Shown: positions 1-8,316, counted from the stretch's first letter. The stretch is DNA of 64,000 nucleotides from Treponema bryantii NK4A124 (GCF_000421345.1 NZ_ATWV01000001.1:62001-126000), one strand, 5' to 3'. The notes: generated from the sequence alone by a model not told the origin. Program-made: numbers and translations.

Positions 1-167
1 ATGAATCTCTTGATACAATGAAAACCTTAAGCAGCGTAAAAGCATTTTTGTTCTCAAGTTCAGGCTTTAATACAGCCGCAAAAAGATTTGCAGAAAACCG
101 GCCTGTAGAACTTGTAGAAAAACAAAAACTCGAAGCACTTCTTGCAAAAGCTGGTAATGTTAAATGA
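1..167 (+). CDS. Mrr-like restriction endonuclease, C-terminal fragment
   Basis: Partial gene entering from the left edge; the open frame runs from base 3 to TGA at 165-167, giving 54 residues. The tail contains a segment reading SSGFNTAAKRFAENRPVELV, which resembles the end of the Mrr/DUF2034 restriction-endonuclease fold, where a helix with F(T)xxAxxFA is followed by a strand with RPIELIDxxxL. The catalytic part would lie outside the window, so activity cannot be judged. Its stop overlaps the start of the next gene (ATGA), which suggests translational coupling. Family assignment is inferred from this short tail only. Confidence 0.5.
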   Translation, partial: ESLDTMKTLSSVKAFLFSSSGFNTAAKRFAENRPVELVEKQKLEALLAKAGNVK

Positions 168-901
168 AAATTCTATGTGTCTCCGACTATGTAGACCCCC
201 TTATCTACACACAGAATGTTAAGGCTGCTTTTCCTGACATAGACCTCATTCTGTGCGCCGGCGACCTTCCTATGGACTATGTAGATTTTATTGTTACGGT
301 TTTTAACAAGCCTACATATTTTGTATTTGGAAATCACGATTTAAAAGAATATCATTTTTACCACCGCGAAAGCCACTTAGATGGTGGACCTTCGCGATAT
401 GAACAGTCTATGCACGGACACGGGGCTACATACCTGGGTTTTAAGAGTTTTGTAAATGAAAACCTTATGTTTGAAGACCCTGAAACCGGTAAGATGACTC
501 CACTGTTAATTGCAGGAGCCTCAGGTTCTATGCGATACAACAACGGACTATGCCAGTTTACAGATGCGCAGATGAAAAGGCGCCTTCTGAAACTGGTTCC
601 AAAATTGATTTATAATAAGTTAAAATATGGAAGATATCTGGATATCTTCATGACCCATGCTTCTCCACGGCACATTCATGATCATGAAGACCCTTGTCAC
701 CTTGGTTTTGAATGCTATAACTGGTTTTTACAGCGTTTTAAGCCAACTTATATGGTACATGGCCACATTCATCTTTATGATCTGCGTGAAGAACGCATAG
801 GCAAATACTATGATTCTACAGTAGTCAATGCATATGCACACTATGTAATTGAACTGCCTGAGACAAGAAAAGAACAAGAAAACAAAGAAAAGGACAACTA
901 G
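164..901 (+). CDS. calcineurin-like metallophosphoesterase
   Basis: Protein of 245 residues with no signal peptide, so probably cytoplasmic. The metal-binding motifs run in family order: D8 (in SDYVDP), GD at 33-34 with D38, GNHD at 56-59, THASP at 164-168 and HGHIH at 199-203. The first motif is normally DxH; here it reads DYV, so one metal-ligand histidine is missing while the others are kept. Substrate cannot be told from sequence. The start overlaps the stop of the Mrr-like gene by 4 bases and the next gene begins one base after the stop, so the three probably form one operon. Confidence 0.85.
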   Translation: MKILCVSDYVDPLIYTQNVKAAFPDIDLILCAGDLPMDYVDFIVTVFNKPTYFVFGNHDLKEYHFYHRESHLDGGPSRYEQSMHGHGATYLGFKSFVNENLMFEDPETGKMTPLLIAGASGSMRYNNGLCQFTDAQMKRRLLKLVPKLIYNKLKYGRYLDIFMTHASPRHIHDHEDPCHLGFECYNWFLQRFKPTYMVHGHIHLYDLREERIGKYYDSTVVNAYAHYVIELPETRKEQENKEKDN

Positions 902-902
902 G

Positions 903-1844
903 ATGGATTTTTCAAAGGCAAAATCAGAAGAAGATTTTAACAAAGCACACACAAAAGCATTTATAAATGAGATTCAGCACCTGCTTTCTCCGGAAGAAGC
1001 AAAACTTATTTCCCTTAATGACGTAAAGCAGATGATTAAGTCTAATGCAGAAACCTATGTTGGAATGAAGGTTATTCCTATCGAAAAGATTATTGGAAGC
1101 GAAGGCCGTTATAATGACTTTGATAACCGCTTTTTCCCAAAAAGTACTCATTTAAAGAACCGCTGGCAGCATGTAGATGAAGCTGCTTTAAACGACATCA
1201 CACTACCTCCAATTAAAGTTTATGAAATTGCAGGACTTTACTTTGTTCGAGATGGAAATCACCGTGTTTCTGTAGCAAAAGCCCGTGGAACAGAGTTTAT
1301 CGATGCAGAGGTAGTATCTCTTCAGAGTGAAATCAAGCTTAAGAAGGCAGATTCCCTTAAAGAAATCCAGAAACAGATTATCAACTACGAAAAGCGTGTT
1401 TTCTACAGCGAAACCTGTTTTGGCGACATTACCGACTACTGGTGCCTCGATTTTTCTAGTCCTGGACGCTATGACGTAATTTATAATCATATTCTAACTC
1501 ATAAATACTATATGAATCTTAATAAAGAGACAGAAGTAACCATGGAAGAAGCCATAAAATCCTGGTTTTTTAATGTTTATTTCCCTCTAGTCTCAATTAT
1601 CCGCGAAAAATACATTCTCCGTAATTTTCCTGGCCGCACTCTTGGCGATCTTTACGTCTGGACCGTTCGTTACTGGGATGATTTAAAGAAAAAATTCGGC
1701 GATAATATTTCAATGGACAAGGCTGTAACCGATTTTAAGAAACATTATAAGATTCCAGTCTATAAACGCATCTTAAACCGCATAAAATGCATAATTTTAC
1801 GCCGTGCCATGACAGATGCAAATAATGATATGCCAGGCCTATAA
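903..1844 (+). CDS. ParB/sulfiredoxin-fold domain protein
   Basis: Start placed at ATG 903, one base after the phosphoesterase stop, with AAGGA just upstream; a longer frame to 849 would overlap that gene by 53 bases and starts with a lysine-rich tail that looks like read-through. The resulting protein has 313 residues. Residues about 55-135 carry a ParB-N-like nucleotide-binding fold, with DGNHR at 117-121 matching the DGxHR motif. The remaining roughly 180 residues are unassigned and rich in aromatic residues. There is no ParB helix-turn-helix or partner parA, so this is not a chromosome-segregation ParB. Function unknown. Confidence 0.7.
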   Translation: MDFSKAKSEEDFNKAHTKAFINEIQHLLSPEEAKLISLNDVKQMIKSNAETYVGMKVIPIEKIIGSEGRYNDFDNRFFPKSTHLKNRWQHVDEAALNDITLPPIKVYEIAGLYFVRDGNHRVSVAKARGTEFIDAEVVSLQSEIKLKKADSLKEIQKQIINYEKRVFYSETCFGDITDYWCLDFSSPGRYDVIYNHILTHKYYMNLNKETEVTMEEAIKSWFFNVYFPLVSIIREKYILRNFPGRTLGDLYVWTVRYWDDLKKKFGDNISMDKAVTDFKKHYKIPVYKRILNRIKCIILRRAMTDANNDMPGL

Positions 1845-1894
1845 GGGAAGTTTCTTAATATTGGGCGTAAGCCCAGTTTAGGTCAAACAATTCC

Positions 1895-1923
1895 TTGACG
1901 GCAAAAAATTTCAATGTTAAAAT
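1895..1923 (+). promoter_or_regulatory. predicted sigma-70 promoter of the partner-switching operon
   Basis: TTGACG at 1895-1900 and TAAAAT at 1918-1923 are separated by 17 bases, close to the sigma-70 consensus, and lie about 50 bases ahead of the TTG start at 1974. A small GGGC-GTAA-GCCC hairpin at 1863-1874 lies just upstream. Confidence 0.6.
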
Positions 1924-1973
1924 CTTAAATAATGCCGATAATATAGTAATACTATATTCGTTAGGAGAAAAAT

Positions 1974-3647
1974 TTGTTTACCATTGATTCATTTATAAAT
2001 GTACCGCTTTATGTTGCAGCCGGTATCAGTGCAGTGCTTTTCATCTTTCTTCTGTTAATCAAACTCAGAAACAAGGCGAAAATCAGTCTGGTATTTTTTA
2101 TTTCAACCGGAATAGTACTGATCGGCACAATTTACAGCACTTTTAAAGGCTTTTACTCTTATGTAGTGTTTACAATTATACTTGCAGAAGTGGTTCTGCT
2201 GCCTTATCTCATTGTCAAGGCCTTTGTAAATCCTCAAAAAATTGAAGAGAAAAAAGCAGCTAAGAAAGCAGCCGAAATTTCTGCTTCTCGTGATAACGAT
2301 ATGGTAAACAGAGCTGTAATTCAGCAGATTGAAGAGAAAAACCAGCGTTATATCGAACTTAACCGCGATCTTATTGCTAAACTTTCTACATTCTTTACTA
2401 ATAACAACAGTATGGAAAACTTCCTCGAGTATTGTAACGACCTTATGACTGAAAAGGTTAAAGCAGACGGTTGTATTTTCCTTATTGCAGATGATTATGA
2501 TAACACCCTCGCTGTAAAATCATTTAAAGGAGCCTTCCCTCCTCCATATAAATTGCCGGAAGACCTTCCTCATAAGCCAATCCGTGTAGAAACAAACCTT
2601 CGTTTCGCCCAGTTCCCGCTTCAGGACAATATTTTCGGACAGATTTTTACAGAAGGTCAGCCTGTTCTTATTACTGACTCTGTAAAAGACCCTCGTGTAT
2701 ATCAGAATGGACCAGAAGAATTCCTCCGCTGCGGAAGTTATATCTTCGCACCTATCAAACAGGTTGATTCTGTTGTAGGACTTGTAGGCCTTGCCCGCAA
2801 GCCGGACAGCGAAAAGTTTAACAAAGATGATTTCGATACAGCAGTAATGCTTGCAGAATCAGTTTCAACTGCAATTAAACCTCTTTACAGCTTCCTTGAC
2901 TACGCTGAACATACAGAATTGAACAAGGGTGGTTCTATTGCTTCCAAATACCAGAAGGATATGCTTCCTGCAAAGCTTCCTGTTATTCCTGGCATTTCAA
3001 TCGGCTGTTATTCAAATCCTGCAGAAAATGTCTGCGGCGACTATTATGACATTCTTGTTTCAAGAAAAGACCGCATTTCCTTTGTTATGGCAGATATCGC
3101 AGGAAAAGGCATGAACTCTCTTATCGTTATGATTATGATTCGTGCAATTCTCCGTCTTGCTGTTCACACAGCACAGTCTGCATCTACAATTATGTCATGG
3201 GCTAACAGAGGTATCTGTCTCGAAAGTTCAAAAATTGACCACTTTGCAAGTATTGCCCTTATTAATTATGATACAACTTCAAAAGAAGCTGAAATTTCAA
3301 CCTGTGGTAATAATCCTGTATTCCACTATTCTGCTTCTGAAGGTACAATTAAACAGGTTTCTGTACCAAGCGAACCAATGGGTGTAACAAAAGATACTGT
3401 ATTTACAAATCTTGCACTCAAACTTAATTCTGGTGATATCATTGCTACTTGTACTGACGGATTACTTGAATCTCTCAATGAAAATGGTGTACAATATTCT
3501 ATTGAGAATCTGAAAAAAGTAATTACAAAGAATGCCGGTGCAGCAGCTAAAGATATTTCAAACCGTGTAAAAGACGATTTGAAGAAATATTGCGGTACTG
3601 CCCAGCAGTATGATGATCAAAGCCTTTTGGTTATTAAGATACAATAA
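1974..3647 (+). CDS. membrane GAF-SpoIIE serine phosphatase (RsbU-like)
   Basis: Protein of 557 residues starting at TTG, with AGGAGA at 1963-1968 supporting that start. Three hydrophobic segments lie near residues 7-29, 35-54 and 60-85, followed by a lysine/glutamate-rich linker, a GAF sensor domain (about 130-310) and a PP2C-type SpoIIE phosphatase domain (about 340-557) with the metal motifs CGDYYD and MADIAGKGM. Proteins of this class dephosphorylate a STAS anti-sigma-factor antagonist, and exactly such a STAS gene follows 30 bases downstream. The GAF ligand is unknown. Confidence 0.9.
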   Translation: MFTIDSFINVPLYVAAGISAVLFIFLLLIKLRNKAKISLVFFISTGIVLIGTIYSTFKGFYSYVVFTIILAEVVLLPYLIVKAFVNPQKIEEKKAAKKAAEISASRDNDMVNRAVIQQIEEKNQRYIELNRDLIAKLSTFFTNNNSMENFLEYCNDLMTEKVKADGCIFLIADDYDNTLAVKSFKGAFPPPYKLPEDLPHKPIRVETNLRFAQFPLQDNIFGQIFTEGQPVLITDSVKDPRVYQNGPEEFLRCGSYIFAPIKQVDSVVGLVGLARKPDSEKFNKDDFDTAVMLAESVSTAIKPLYSFLDYAEHTELNKGGSIASKYQKDMLPAKLPVIPGISIGCYSNPAENVCGDYYDILVSRKDRISFVMADIAGKGMNSLIVMIMIRAILRLAVHTAQSASTIMSWANRGICLESSKIDHFASIALINYDTTSKEAEISTCGNNPVFHYSASEGTIKQVSVPSEPMGVTKDTVFTNLALKLNSGDIIATCTDGLLESLNENGVQYSIENLKKVITKNAGAAAKDISNRVKDDLKKYCGTAQQYDDQSLLVIKIQ

Positions 3648-3677
3648 TTTAATAGGGAATTAAAAAGGAGATTCTAT

Positions 3678-4016
3678 ATGGAACTTAAAATACGTAAGAA
3701 TGGTGATGTATACATCATTGACGTAACCGGTGAGATGGATCTTTACAATTCATATAAGCTTAAAGAGCTTGTTATGAAAATGCTCGAAAAGAATGTAAAG
3801 AACTTTGTCATCAACCTTGAGCAGGTAGACTACATCGATTCGTCTGGAATTGGTGCACTCATCTACATTTGTTCTACAATCAAAAAAATGAACTTGAATC
3901 TTGCAATTGCAAATATTCATGGTTCAGTAAAAAAGGTAATTGAACTTACAAAACTCATGGGTTACTTCCCTATTGCCAACAGTATTGAAGAAGCCCTTTT
4001 GATGGTAAAAGAATAA
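3678..4016 (+). CDS. STAS anti-sigma factor antagonist (RsbV/SpoIIAA-like)
   Basis: A 112-residue single STAS domain, the usual length of this family. The phosphorylation motif DSSGIG is at residues 54-59; by comparison with SpoIIAA, S56 is the likely phosphoserine. When unphosphorylated such proteins bind and block a kinase-type anti-sigma factor. The SpoIIE phosphatase upstream would activate it and the RsbW-like kinase downstream would inactivate it. A ribosome-binding site AAAAAGGAG precedes the ATG. Confidence 0.92.
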   Translation: MELKIRKNGDVYIIDVTGEMDLYNSYKLKELVMKMLEKNVKNFVINLEQVDYIDSSGIGALIYICSTIKKMNLNLAIANIHGSVKKVIELTKLMGYFPIANSIEEALLMVKE

Positions 4017-4082
4017 TCTCTTTTTGAATTATTAAAAAAGTCATCATTTAATTAAAGTAAGCAAACTGCAGGAGGAACTGAG

Positions 4083-4637
4083 ATGGTTCAGGAATTAAAG
4101 GAACTCAGATCGGATGAGAACGACCCATTATTTGATAAAACAAATATGCTGAAGAAGGAATTTCCTTCTGATTTCAGACAGATTCGTTATTTTACTTTGC
4201 TGATTGTTCAGTCAGCACCTACAGAAATTAAAGAATTAAATCTTCTTGAGCAGCAGATTAGTGAAGTAATTAAGAATGCCGTAAAGCATGGAAATCATTG
4301 TGATATTAATAAGAAAGTAACCGTTTGGTATTCTTTCAGCCCTACTCACGCTCATATCATTGTACAGGATGAAGGAGAAGGTTTCCAGGATCTTGAAAAA
4401 TGGAATGAATTCAACAAAAAGCGTCTTGAATGTCTTCATAACAATGACTTTATGGAGCTTTCAAATTACGTATCATTCCGTACTAAGGAATCTGACAGCC
4501 AGGATGGTGGTAACGCCCTTTTTGCTGCTTTGGAATACTGGAATGGCGGTTTTGTATACAATGGAAAAAGAAATGCTGTTGCAATGCTTAAGAAATACCA
4601 GCAGAAATTCCATAATGCAAACCATGATGGTGAATAA
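4083..4637 (+). CDS. RsbW-like ATP-binding serine kinase / anti-sigma factor
   Basis: Protein of 184 residues with a GHKL-type HATPase fold. The N-box reads EQQISEVIKNAVKHGNH and the G1 box VQDEGEGF. Such kinases phosphorylate the STAS antagonist and hold a sigma factor or another client. It is preceded by a strong AGGAGG site and lies 66 bases after the STAS gene, completing a phosphatase-antagonist-kinase switch. No sigma-factor gene lies nearby, so the client is unknown. A strong terminator follows at 4675. Confidence 0.88.
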   Translation: MVQELKELRSDENDPLFDKTNMLKKEFPSDFRQIRYFTLLIVQSAPTEIKELNLLEQQISEVIKNAVKHGNHCDINKKVTVWYSFSPTHAHIIVQDEGEGFQDLEKWNEFNKKRLECLHNNDFMELSNYVSFRTKESDSQDGGNALFAALEYWNGGFVYNGKRNAVAMLKKYQQKFHNANHDGE

Positions 4638-4666
4638 TTGATTCTGATTATATAACCTAAAATAAT
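4638..4666 (+). promoter_or_regulatory. possible promoter ahead of the terminator hairpin
   Basis: TTGATT at 4638-4643, a 17-base spacer and AATAAT at 4661-4666 form a plausible but imperfect sigma-70 promoter. Its transcript would run directly into the hairpin at 4675-4731 before reaching the gene at 4741. Confidence 0.3.
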
Positions 4667-4674
4667 TAAAATAA

Positions 4675-4731
4675 AAAGTCTGTAATCTGAGTATCTTCAT
4701 AAGAGTTTTTAAGATTACAGACTTTTTTTTT
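4675..4731 (+). terminator. rho-independent terminator of the rsb-like operon
   Basis: A perfect 14-bp stem (4675-4688 with 4712-4725, AAAGTCTGTAATCT and its complement) with a 23-base loop is followed by a run of T. It lies between the RsbW-like gene and the GTG start at 4741, ending only about ten bases before that start. Confidence 0.85.
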
Positions 4732-4740
4732 GGATTTTTT

Positions 4741-6741
4741 GTGAAAAAAATAGAAAAGTATTTTGCAGTATTATTTTTTCTCTTAATTTCTTTTTCTTTT
4801 ATATCATGCAAGAAAAAAAACATCCCTGATTACCGCATTTACTTAGATAAAAACTGGGAATATTCATTAAAAGGTGAACCTTATCCTTATCAAAAACTCC
4901 CAGACAATAATCTGAATAAGCTTTCAGATTTACTTGCTTCAAAAATCGGTTATATTTTTATCAGAAATACTTTTGAAATCCCCGATAGTTTTAAACATAA
5001 AGAAATAGCATTAAATATCGGTCAGATTAAAATTGCTTCCAAAATATATATTAATAATCATTCAATTGGTAAAACCGGCTTATTTCCACCTCATGAGTTT
5101 ACGGAAGGAAACACCTCTTTTGCTATTAAAATTCCAAAGGAATATATAAACCTGGGAGAAAAGAATACTATTACCATTTGTTTATGGTGCCATGGTTATG
5201 GTTCAATCGGGTCTGTACCATTTATTTCTGAATATAATGATGCTGAAAAAGATGCTGATTATTCTTCCCTTATCTACTCTAAAATCTATTTAGTTTTATC
5301 AATCATTCTTCTCTTTATAAATTTAATATATTTTTTCCTTTACTTACTCCGCCGTTCAGAATTTGAAAATCTTTCCTTTTCACAAGTTTGTTTATTTACA
5401 GGTTTTTATCTCTTTGTATTTTTCTATGGCGAATACCCTTTCTTAAAACCAATTAATATTTCATATTTGCTTTTCGAAAAAATATTTAAGGGTGCAACAG
5501 CGCTATTAACAGGATATATGATTGTCGGATTCACCCGTGACTTTTTGCATTATAATGAATCTAAACATAATAAATATTTCCGTTTTCTCCTTACCCTTAT
5601 TGCTATAATAATTCCTTTCACGGCTACTAATATTCCAGATTTCCGAGACCGATTAAGAATAAGCTTTTTATTTGTTTCATTACAATATATATTTTTGGGA
5701 AAAATTATCTATATTTCAATAAAGAAAAAAAATAAAAGACTGCTTCAATTTATTTTTTGTATAACACCATTTTTAATTGCCTCAATAAGTCAGATAATAT
5801 CAAAAACAATTTTCCATCAAAAGTTCGATACTTTATTACTTGCAGTAAGTTGGGTTATTGTAATCTTTCTTTTCCTTGGAATTCTCATTATGCATTTTGT
5901 CCAACTTGCGAATGAAGTTGAGTTCATGAATAAGAATCTCGAAAACCTGGTTACCGAAAGAACAGAAGCTCTTGAAAAAGAAAAGAACAGAGCCATACAG
6001 GAAATTGACCTTGCAGGCTTTGTTCAAAAAAGCTTTTATAAAATAGATACATCAGGCTTAAAAGATTATGAAGTGCAGATAACTTCAAAACCAATGGCAG
6101 GAGTTTCTGGGGACCTGTATATTGTTTTTATATCAAAAGACAAGCTTGATGGAATTGGTATTTTTGATATTTCTGGTCACGGAATTGCATCAGGCCTTGT
6201 TACTATGCTTGTAAAAAATATCATAGAACAGGAATTCAGAAACGGAATGGATATTCCTCTTAACGAAGTTATGTCCAAAATCAATGAAAGAATCATTATT
6301 GAAAAAGGAAATATTGAAAACTATCTTACAGGAATGCTTATTCGTTTTAACAAAGATGATATTGAACTCGTAAATGCAGGCCATCCAAAAGCAATCTTAT
6401 ATGATTCTGAAAGTGGAAAAATTGGGAATGTTGAAGAAGCTGGTGTGAATCAATATGGAGCAATTGGTATTTCTGACTTCCCTATTAAATTTGAAACAGT
6501 TCATTTTAATATGAATAAGGGAGATGAGCTTGTTTTATATACAGATGGAATTACAGAATGTACCAACTCTGAAAATAAATACTTTGGAAGCGATGGAATT
6601 CTTGCGGTATTTAAGAGTAATATCAGCCTTGATTTAAAAGATCAGGTAAAAGCACTTCCTTATGCACTTAAAAAATTCTCTGGCTCAGAAAAATTTAATG
6701 ATGATATTACCTATATAATTCTGAAAAAACTCGTTAAATAA
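4741..6741 (+). CDS. 7TM-type lipoprotein receptor with SpoIIE phosphatase output
   Basis: Protein of 666 residues beginning at GTG with only a weak GGA site six bases upstream. The N-terminus is a lipoprotein signal with lipobox FISC (C23). An extracytoplasmic beta-rich domain follows (about 30-175, jelly-roll or 7TMR-DISM-extracellular-like). Then come about seven hydrophobic helices (about 180-400), a short coiled coil and a C-terminal SpoIIE phosphatase domain (about 425-666) with GVSGDLY and DISGHGI motifs. It is likely a sensor whose ligand controls dephosphorylation of a STAS protein, possibly the one encoded upstream. Confidence 0.82.
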   Translation: MKKIEKYFAVLFFLLISFSFISCKKKNIPDYRIYLDKNWEYSLKGEPYPYQKLPDNNLNKLSDLLASKIGYIFIRNTFEIPDSFKHKEIALNIGQIKIASKIYINNHSIGKTGLFPPHEFTEGNTSFAIKIPKEYINLGEKNTITICLWCHGYGSIGSVPFISEYNDAEKDADYSSLIYSKIYLVLSIILLFINLIYFFLYLLRRSEFENLSFSQVCLFTGFYLFVFFYGEYPFLKPINISYLLFEKIFKGATALLTGYMIVGFTRDFLHYNESKHNKYFRFLLTLIAIIIPFTATNIPDFRDRLRISFLFVSLQYIFLGKIIYISIKKKNKRLLQFIFCITPFLIASISQIISKTIFHQKFDTLLLAVSWVIVIFLFLGILIMHFVQLANEVEFMNKNLENLVTERTEALEKEKNRAIQEIDLAGFVQKSFYKIDTSGLKDYEVQITSKPMAGVSGDLYIVFISKDKLDGIGIFDISGHGIASGLVTMLVKNIIEQEFRNGMDIPLNEVMSKINERIIIEKGNIENYLTGMLIRFNKDDIELVNAGHPKAILYDSESGKIGNVEEAGVNQYGAIGISDFPIKFETVHFNMNKGDELVLYTDGITECTNSENKYFGSDGILAVFKSNISLDLKDQVKALPYALKKFSGSEKFNDDITYIILKKLVK

Positions 6742-6771
6742 AAAATGCTCCGTGTACGAGCCAGTGATGTG

Positions 6772-6796
6772 CGAGTTTTTGCAAAGCAAAAACTCG
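6772..6796. repeat. perfect hairpin beside the tmRNA terminator
   Basis: An 11-bp perfect inverted repeat (CGAGTTTTTGC / GCAAAAACTCG) closes on loop AAA. It sits directly beside the bidirectional terminator at 6801, which has the same GC-AAA-GC apex. It lacks its own T run on either strand. Confidence 0.6.
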
Positions 6797-6800
6797 TTAT

Positions 6801-6837
6801 AAAAAAATAAGGACTGCAAAGCAGTCCTTATTTTTTT
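6801..6837. terminator. bidirectional terminator between SpoIIE gene and tmRNA
   Basis: A perfect 17-bp stem (6801-6817 with 6821-6837) closes on loop AAA. It has seven A on one flank and seven T on the other, so it can end transcription of the plus-strand SpoIIE gene and of the minus-strand tmRNA, whose 3' end is one base away. Confidence 0.9.
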
Positions 6838-6838
6838 A

Positions 6839-7220
6839 TGGAGGTGGGGAGAATTGAACTCCCGTCCGAAAAAGTAAACCAGGTACATCTACAAGTTTAG
6901 TTATGCGAGGTGGTTGTCGGGAGACGGTAGCAGCATAACAAGCGTCGCCTCCGTATTCTGATTAAGAGTCCCACGCAAAGACCAGACACAATGCGCAGCA
7001 AGTCCCGATAAGGTAAAAGAATATCAGGCAACGCGGAACAGGGCCGCCTGGATTCCTGCACGGCTACTTACGCAGCGAGTGCTTCTGCTTCGAAAGAAGC
7101 CTCATCAGCTTCTTCTTCTTTTCTTGCGAAAATTGCAGTTATTTTGTCGTCAGTTTAAGGGACCTTCACCCCTACCTGCAGTACAAGATTTCCCAATTCC
7201 GTCGAAACCGGGACACCCCC
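6839..7220 (-). ncRNA. ssrA: transfer-messenger RNA (tmRNA)
   Basis: Rescues stalled ribosomes and tags the unfinished peptide. Read on the minus strand, the 5' end GGGGGTG (7220-7214) pairs with CACCTCC (6846-6840) as a 7-bp acceptor stem with one G-U pair. The discriminator is A6839 and CCA is not encoded. The T arm GGGAG-TTCAATT-CTCCC is clear, as is the 5' CCCGGTTTCGACGG region. The tag frame most likely resumes at GCA 7136-7134 after AAAATAACT and ends at TAA 7070-7068. It encodes 22 residues beginning AIFARKEEE and ending EAEALAA, longer than the common 8-15. Length is 382 nt. Confidence 0.95.
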
Positions 7221-7231
7221 TAGCATTAAAA

Positions 7232-7260
7232 AATATAATAAAGAAATGACTGGTCGTCAA
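7232..7260 (-). promoter_or_regulatory. predicted tmRNA promoter
   Basis: On the minus strand TTGACG (7260-7255), a 17-base spacer and TATATT (7237-7232) precede the mature tmRNA 5' end at 7220 by 11 bases. A short leader would be removed by RNase P. The -35 box starts only four bases after the hslO stop. Confidence 0.6.
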
Positions 7261-7263
7261 GTA

Positions 7264-8238
7264 TTATATTTCACTAACCGGTATGTGGTAAACTGAGCCG
7301 CACTTTCGGCACACAACTTCCAGTGGATCTGGGCCGTTCTTTCTTATGTCTTCCAGATCTTTGGCCGGGAGGCCGCGGATGTGTTCTATGTAGTATTCTT
7401 TGTTACATGGGCAATCCCAGATTATATCACGCTTCATTGTGATTGTTGGCTGGAACTCGCGGAATAGTCCCAGAATAATATCTTCTGAATCAACTTCACT
7501 TTCACTGTAGAGCTGACCTATGCTAGGACAGGCTCGGAAGGCATTTTCTACACGGCGCAGTAAATTTTCTTCATCTTTATCCTCTTCCTGGTGGCTGTCT
7601 ACCTGAGAACCAAGCTCTGCTGTTCCTCCAGTCTTTGGCATAATCTGAATGTACATTGCACCGGCACCAGTTACCCTGCCCGCCTTATCAAACTGAATGC
7701 TTGAATTAAAAGCTGTGTTTATCTGTTCACTTTGCGCAAAGTAAGAAGCAAAATCCCGGGCAATATTTTCGCCGTCTACATCTACTGTCGAACTTTGCGG
7801 ATACTTATCATCCTTGTGAATGCGGGAAAAAGTAATGTTTCCTACTCCAAGGAAAGGTTTAAGATTCCAGTTTTCCAGAGGCTTATCAATTTTTATATGT
7901 TCGTTTTCAAGATAGCTTCTTACATAGCCGGTAGAATCTGCTTCTACGGTGTAGCCCTCGGCCGGGCCTGTTCCTTCAAAACGAATCAGGGTATGCTCCA
8001 TATCCTTCATCATAGGAATTGTTAGGGCACCGCAGAGGCTGGCCTGACCAAGGATATAAGTTTCGAGAATGCCAAGCTTATGCTGGGCTCTCATCTGATT
8101 TACAAAACGTGTACCGTGAAAAAGTGCTCCGCGGATACGACCATCAGCCATTGTAAAAATGCGAAGCTGATCTGCCTCAATTTTATCTAAGTGAGCAATA
8201 AGCTCTTTATCTGTTATTTGTGCTTTAATCATACACAT
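7264..8238 (-). CDS. hslO: redox-regulated chaperone Hsp33
   Basis: Protein of 324 residues; a second in-frame ATG at 8232 is equally possible as the start because neither has a clear ribosome-binding site. Hsp33 is a cytoplasmic holdase that is activated when its zinc-bound cysteines oxidise. The C-terminal redox switch is intact, with CPC and CRKC about 35 residues apart. The N-terminal part matches the family body (ADGRIRGALFHGT and AQSEQINTAF). It is transcribed divergently from thrS, with the start codons 79 bases apart. Confidence 0.93.
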   Translation of the reverse strand: MCMIKAQITDKELIAHLDKIEADQLRIFTMADGRIRGALFHGTRFVNQMRAQHKLGILETYILGQASLCGALTIPMMKDMEHTLIRFEGTGPAEGYTVEADSTGYVRSYLENEHIKIDKPLENWNLKPFLGVGNITFSRIHKDDKYPQSSTVDVDGENIARDFASYFAQSEQINTAFNSSIQFDKAGRVTGAGAMYIQIMPKTGGTAELGSQVDSHQEEDKDEENLLRRVENAFRACPSIGQLYSESEVDSEDIILGLFREFQPTITMKRDIIWDCPCNKEYYIEHIRGLPAKDLEDIRKNGPDPLEVVCRKCGSVYHIPVSEI

Positions 8239-8253
8239 AATATAGTAGATTTA

Positions 8254-8282
8254 TTGATTACTTACAATCAAAGCGATATAAT
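8254..8282 (+). promoter_or_regulatory. predicted thrS promoter
   Basis: TTGATT at 8254-8259, 17 bases, then a perfect TATAAT at 8277-8282, 35 bases ahead of the thrS ATG, which also has AAGAGGT upstream. Confidence 0.7.
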
Positions 8283-8316
8283 GATTAAACATTTTTAAAT
8301 TATAAGAGGTACAAAA

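Noticed and set aside
849-902. Longer reading frame giving a 331-residue ParB-like protein
   Set aside because: It would overlap the phosphoesterase gene by 53 bases and adds a low-complexity lysine-rich stretch; ATG 903 has a ribosome-binding site.
8239-8271. Promoter for hslO (TTGATT at 8271-8266 with TACTAT at 8247-8242)
   Set aside because: It would place the transcript start at or after ATG 8238, so it fits only a leaderless mRNA; too uncertain to list.
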